Below the pieces are notes generated by a model that made no database searches, was not told the origin of the DNA, and saw nothing but the letters and a program-made list of their open reading frames with translations. Both the position numbers and the translations under genes were made by a program. From positions 296,043,480-296,107,479 of the forward strand of contig CM054060.1 of assembly GCA_028641055.1 (NCBI GenBank): 64,000 bases of DNA. Reading direction: 5' to 3'. Numbering within the stretch: position 1 is the first letter of the stretch; each line of letters begins with the position of its first letter. The stretch comes from Alopecurus myosuroides. Taxonomy: Eukaryota > Streptophyta > Magnoliopsida > Poales > Poaceae. This document shows positions 60,547 to 64,000 of this stretch, one piece after another.

Positions 60547-63480
60547 ATGGCCTCCTCGCCGTCGTCACCGACCCGCACCGCCATCGACGAGCTCGTCAGC
60601 GATCTGGATCCGCAGCCGGGATCGCAGAAGCACGCCGGCGGCGAGCCGGAGAAGACTACGGCTTCCGCGGCGGGCAAAGAAAACACTTCCGCCGCCGCGG
60701 ACATTGCGACATCAAGCGCCGCGACAACCCCACCGTTTGCACCCGAAACGGTGGAGGAAAAGATCGAGCTCCTCGGCGACGAGCTCGCCGCCGCAGAGGC
60801 TGCCGCCGCCGCCACCGCCGGAGCGGACGAGGAAGCTGAATCTGCAGGCAACTGGATTGCCTGCAGTATTCCTCCGGCTCTCCTTCCAAACTTGGAGAAG
60901 GAGGGCCTGGTACTTAAGAAGAAATGGCGGCTTCCAGAGGAAGAGACTGAGCCAACGCCGCAGAACGGCGAAAGGGACTTCTCACTTCCCACCTCTTGCG
61001 AGGTATGGGGCTTCCGCTTTCTTCTTTCTTCCTCCAAGTTCTTTCTCATTATAGCATCCAGCCCCACAATCTTCCCCCCAATTCCATTCTATACATGGCC
61101 GGCTTTCAGGCCTTGTTTGAAGGCTACTTAGGGCTAGAACCTAGGTTAGACTTCTGGATGTACTGCTTTGGAGTTAAGCGGAACTCTTCGGAGGGCGCAC
61201 TCCCAACTTGCGGGACCATATCCTTCACTCTTCGGAGATTCCGAGAGGATTGGTTCCCCAAGATCAAAACTTCAGAATCCGTCAAATTTTGGACGGGTTC
61301 TTTCTTCTATCATCCCGACGTGCCTTTTCCTAAAAAGGCCGTCGGGGTTCCACCTTTTGTGAATTCTGCCGCCGTTCCCCAGGACAACTGGGGAACAGAA
61401 GCCATCCAAGTTCTGCCGCCAGATCTGTTAAGGATCAAGAGGCGCATCGCCAAGCTCACCTCCATGGATCCGCCTCTAACCGGCATGGACACGGTTCTAT
61501 GCTGGCTGATTAGGCGGATCCAACCACTAGCCAACCACAGCGGCCGTCTCCTGTGCGAATACACGGGAGTCAAGGATCCAATGCGGACATCCGCCAAAGA
61601 TTGGCCCGCAAAGGAACTTAGGCGGCGCATCAATCAGTTGGTCGCATCGCGCGACCAATACACAGAGAGTCGGCCAATGTACACGGCCGAAAATCCGGTT
61701 CCCAAGGTAATTTTTCAGTCATTTGGGTACAGTTACAATTCTCGGATAATCTACCTTCTAATTCTGATTGGTTCTTCCGACAGCTTGCGGATCTTCCAGA
61801 CTCGGAGTTAGCCTCCGAGGCCGAGCTGGATGCGCTGCGCACCGCCGCTACAGGTGGACGCAAGCGCAAGAAAATAACTTCCTCGGAAGAAATTATCGAT
61901 CTTGACGGAATCCCCGTCGCCACTTCAGGTTATTTTCTTCTGGATTTTTCTTTTATGAGAACTTTTTTCATCCATCTCCGGTGTTTTAACCTTTTCCGGG
62001 TTTTTATGTTTTTAGCCTGCCACCTTCCACCCTGAAGCCGAAGAAGCTGAAGAAACACAAGGTTTCTTCCAGCCGAGGCAGCCAACCTTCTCCCGCCGTC
62101 GCCCCGGACACGCCAAGCACAATGGCGGAAGAGCCTACTGCAACCCCCACCATCAAGCCCCCAGAGCCCAGCCAGCCCATTGTGTCCGACACAGACACGA
62201 GGGAAAGGGCGGCTCCAGAGGTGGGAAAATTACCTCGGACTTTCGACGAGGAAATTCCCACCTTTGACAAGGATTTCAAAGCTATCAATGACGGCTTGGA
62301 CGCAGCCGGGAATCTCTTCGCGGAATACGCGAAAGAGTTCAAAGAAAACTTGGCAGGTTTGCAGCGCATGAGCCAGGTATATAACTCTAGGCCCCAAGCA
62401 TTAATTAAAATGCGTGCTTTTTGCTTTGATGCTTTTTGTACTCATTCTTCCCCTTGCTATGTTTCAGCAAACCTCTGAAGCCATCAACAGGGAAGTTTTC
62501 AAGAATCTTACCATCAAGAATAAAGAAGTTAGAAGTCTTCTCTCTATTCTTGAAGAAAGGGAAGCAGAGCTGGAATCAGCTAAACTCGCACTATCGGAAA
62601 CACAAGGTAAACATTTTCCTTCTGAAATTTCCGATTCAATTGCTTGCCTAAGTTTTTTCCGAGGAGCTGGCTAACTCGGATTTTTCCCTTGCTTTTCAGC
62701 CGCATTAGCTCAGGCTAAACAAGCAGCAGAAGATTCTGGCAATGCCGAAATTCTCCGCAAGGAGAATGTTGAGCTTCACAAGAACCTTGTGAAAGCACAA
62801 CAAGACATGGAAGCCAGTAATCTGGCCCTTGGAGTTTCTAATTCCAAGGCTTCCGAGCAGGCGGAGAAGGACAAATCCACCATTCAGGATTTGACCGACG
62901 CTCTAAACCTTCGCCTGGAGGAAGTTTCCGAGATCAACAAGCTCATCGGTAAATTTCTGACTCATTTATCATCTTTCCATGTTTTACTTTTCTCTGTTTT
63001 TCCGTCTAACCCTTTTGGGTGTGTTATTGGAAAAAACCAGGAGATACCCCAGATGGCACTCGGGTTGCAGGCATCCGAGCTTTCGGGGAGACATGGACTT
63101 TGATGAAGGCTGCTGCAACGCAGCTGGTAGACAAGTTTCTTCCCGAAAAATCTGGGGAGTGCTCGGGGGTTGAAAAACTCCCGGGTGCCATCATGGAGGT
63201 GGCGGAGTCTAAGGAATCTCTCCTTCGCTCCGCTGCACGGGGTGGTGCGCGCATGGCTCTTGGCCTCATGCGCATGCACTACCCTAGTGCTAAGTCCTGG
63301 CGCGTGGCGTCCGGTGTCCCTCAAGGATACACGGATATGCAGCGAAACACCATCTTTGGTGAAGTTAAAGGCCACGCCACCCAGATTGCCTCCATGGTGA
63401 ATATCGCCGTCAATTATCCAGAAGAGGAGATCCTTCCAATCCCCGAAGATGAAAGCAGCGAGGAGGAATCAGATTCTTGA
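60547..63480 (+). pseudogene. Multi-exon transposon-borne gene, 'putative gypsy type transposon' family, probably frameshifted
   Basis: The start is ATG at 60547 (context aaaagATGGcc). The N-terminal part is Ala/Glu-rich and disordered. Next comes a domain with GLPLSSFFLQVLSHYSIQPH, LPPNSILYMAGF, EGYLGLEPRLDFW and FREDWFPKI, the pattern of the plant PF04195-type transposon protein (from memory). A Lys-rich linker (GGRKRKKITS), a Pro-rich part, a coiled coil (LLSILEEREAELESAKLAL to about 62940) and an acidic C-terminus (PEDESSEEESDS, stop at 63478) follow. GT-AG introns in phase: 61707-61783, 62377-62467, 62607-62699 and 62949-63040. A fifth, 61929-62015, breaks the frame. Near 61000 the frame shifts by one base; reading 61003-61109 as an intron keeps the frame but removes the conserved block. 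The product's role is unknown. Confidence 0.65.
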
Positions 63481-64000
63481 AGGGTTACCTGGAACCTGGA
63501 TAGAAAAAGTAAACAATAGGAGCATTACTGTTCTTTTAATGTAATACAAAATGTAATGCTTCTTTTGTATGAATGAAACTTCCGTCTTTTGCAGTTTAAA
63601 TTATGAAATTCTTTGCAAGTTTTTTGGATTTTATCATTCCTTTATCTTCTAAGTTCTCTGGTGTATATGCTTTAACTGTCCTTAGTGTTTGAAATGGCTC
63701 AAATAGCAATATGAATCTTCATGCCGAGTAACTGGGGACGAACCAAGCAGTTTTGAAACTCGGAAACATGGACCATGCTAAAGGCATTTTTACTAACTAG
63801 TTCCAGTAACCCAACACACACACAATCAGATAAGACTTAGAGAAATCAAGGAAAGTTTTAAGTGAAACTTGGGCACACAGGCAATTCAAGTTTCCCTTAG
63901 CCGTTAACAGGCTGAAAAATCATTCAGTTTTGTAACGCCGAGTACGCAAGCACAATTCGGGTTAACGTTGAGCAATTTGTAAGATCATTGGGAAATAGAT
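63481..64000 (+). other. 3' flank of the transposon-borne gene
   Basis: Contains a plausible plant poly(A) region (ttttaatgtaatacaaaatgtaatgc, about 63534-63560). The rest, to the window edge, has no recognisable frame, LTR end or PBS. Confidence 0.5.

Noticed and set aside
60450..61067. 205-codon minus-strand ORF opposite the transposon gene
   Set aside because: It is the GC-rich antisense shadow of the Ala-rich first exon; low complexity, no motifs.
60496..61131. Frame starting upstream of the ATG at 60547 in the transposon gene
   Set aside because: The upstream start would be TTG. The ATG at 60547 has a good plant context and follows a plausible leader.

Overview
This window is a dense block of nested transposable elements from a large grass genome. 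The families present (Sabrina/WHAM-like gypsy LTRs, a BARE-1/Angela-like copia, a long-LTR LARD and a Stowaway MITE) suggest a Pooideae grass, most likely Triticeae, although the species cannot be named from sequence alone. I found no convincing single-copy host gene. The strand and family calls rest on LTR ends, target-site duplications (TSDs), primer-binding sites (PBS), polypurine tracts (PPT) and recognisable protein motifs.

Layout. 1-3401: the 5' end (gag, PBS and a complete 5' LTR) of a minus-strand gypsy element that runs off the left edge. 3402-4852: unassigned sequence with a small LINE relic. 4853-53209: one old copia element of about 10 kb, inflated to 48 kb by three later insertions. 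Its 5' LTR holds a non-autonomous gypsy element (4967-11733, TSD ATCAC) and a 6.07-kb solo LTR of a LARD (12121-18186, TSD AGAGG). Its internal part (18948-27155) has the PBS, decayed gag-pol, an accessory ORF and the PPT. Its 3' LTR holds a 24.8-kb tandem LARD (28156-52927, TSD CTTTG) with the unusual order LTR-INT-LTR-INT-LTR. 53287-54867: a minus-strand solo gypsy LTR (TSD GTGGC). 54873-59460: a heavily decayed BARE-1/Angela-like copia whose reverse transcriptase remnant carries an 82-bp perfect-hairpin Stowaway MITE (59257-59338). 59461-64000: a promoter-like region and a multi-exon, transposon-borne gene resembling the plant 'putative gypsy type transposon' family (60547-63480).

Because the copia element has two LTRs, each insertion in one LTR can be compared with the unoccupied site in the other. 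All three junctions and TSDs are confirmed this way. Rough hand counts of mismatches fit the nesting order. The copia LTRs differ by about 11% in one ~340-bp stretch, the gypsy LTRs by about 5% in one ~170-bp stretch, and the two LARD internal domains by about 0.7%.

The most notable structure is the tandem LARD. It has three ~6-kb LTRs and two 3.55-kb internal domains with no coding capacity, on the minus strand. It retains an iMet PBS, a PPT and a hairpin next to the PPT that resembles the 3' end of Del/Tekay chromoviruses. Other points of interest are arrays of CCGGAAATTTCCGG-type palindromes and a TATA box centred in a 26-bp perfect palindrome in the copia LTR, a possible spliced accessory ORF, a duplicated PBS in the gypsy element, and the intron-bearing transposon gene.
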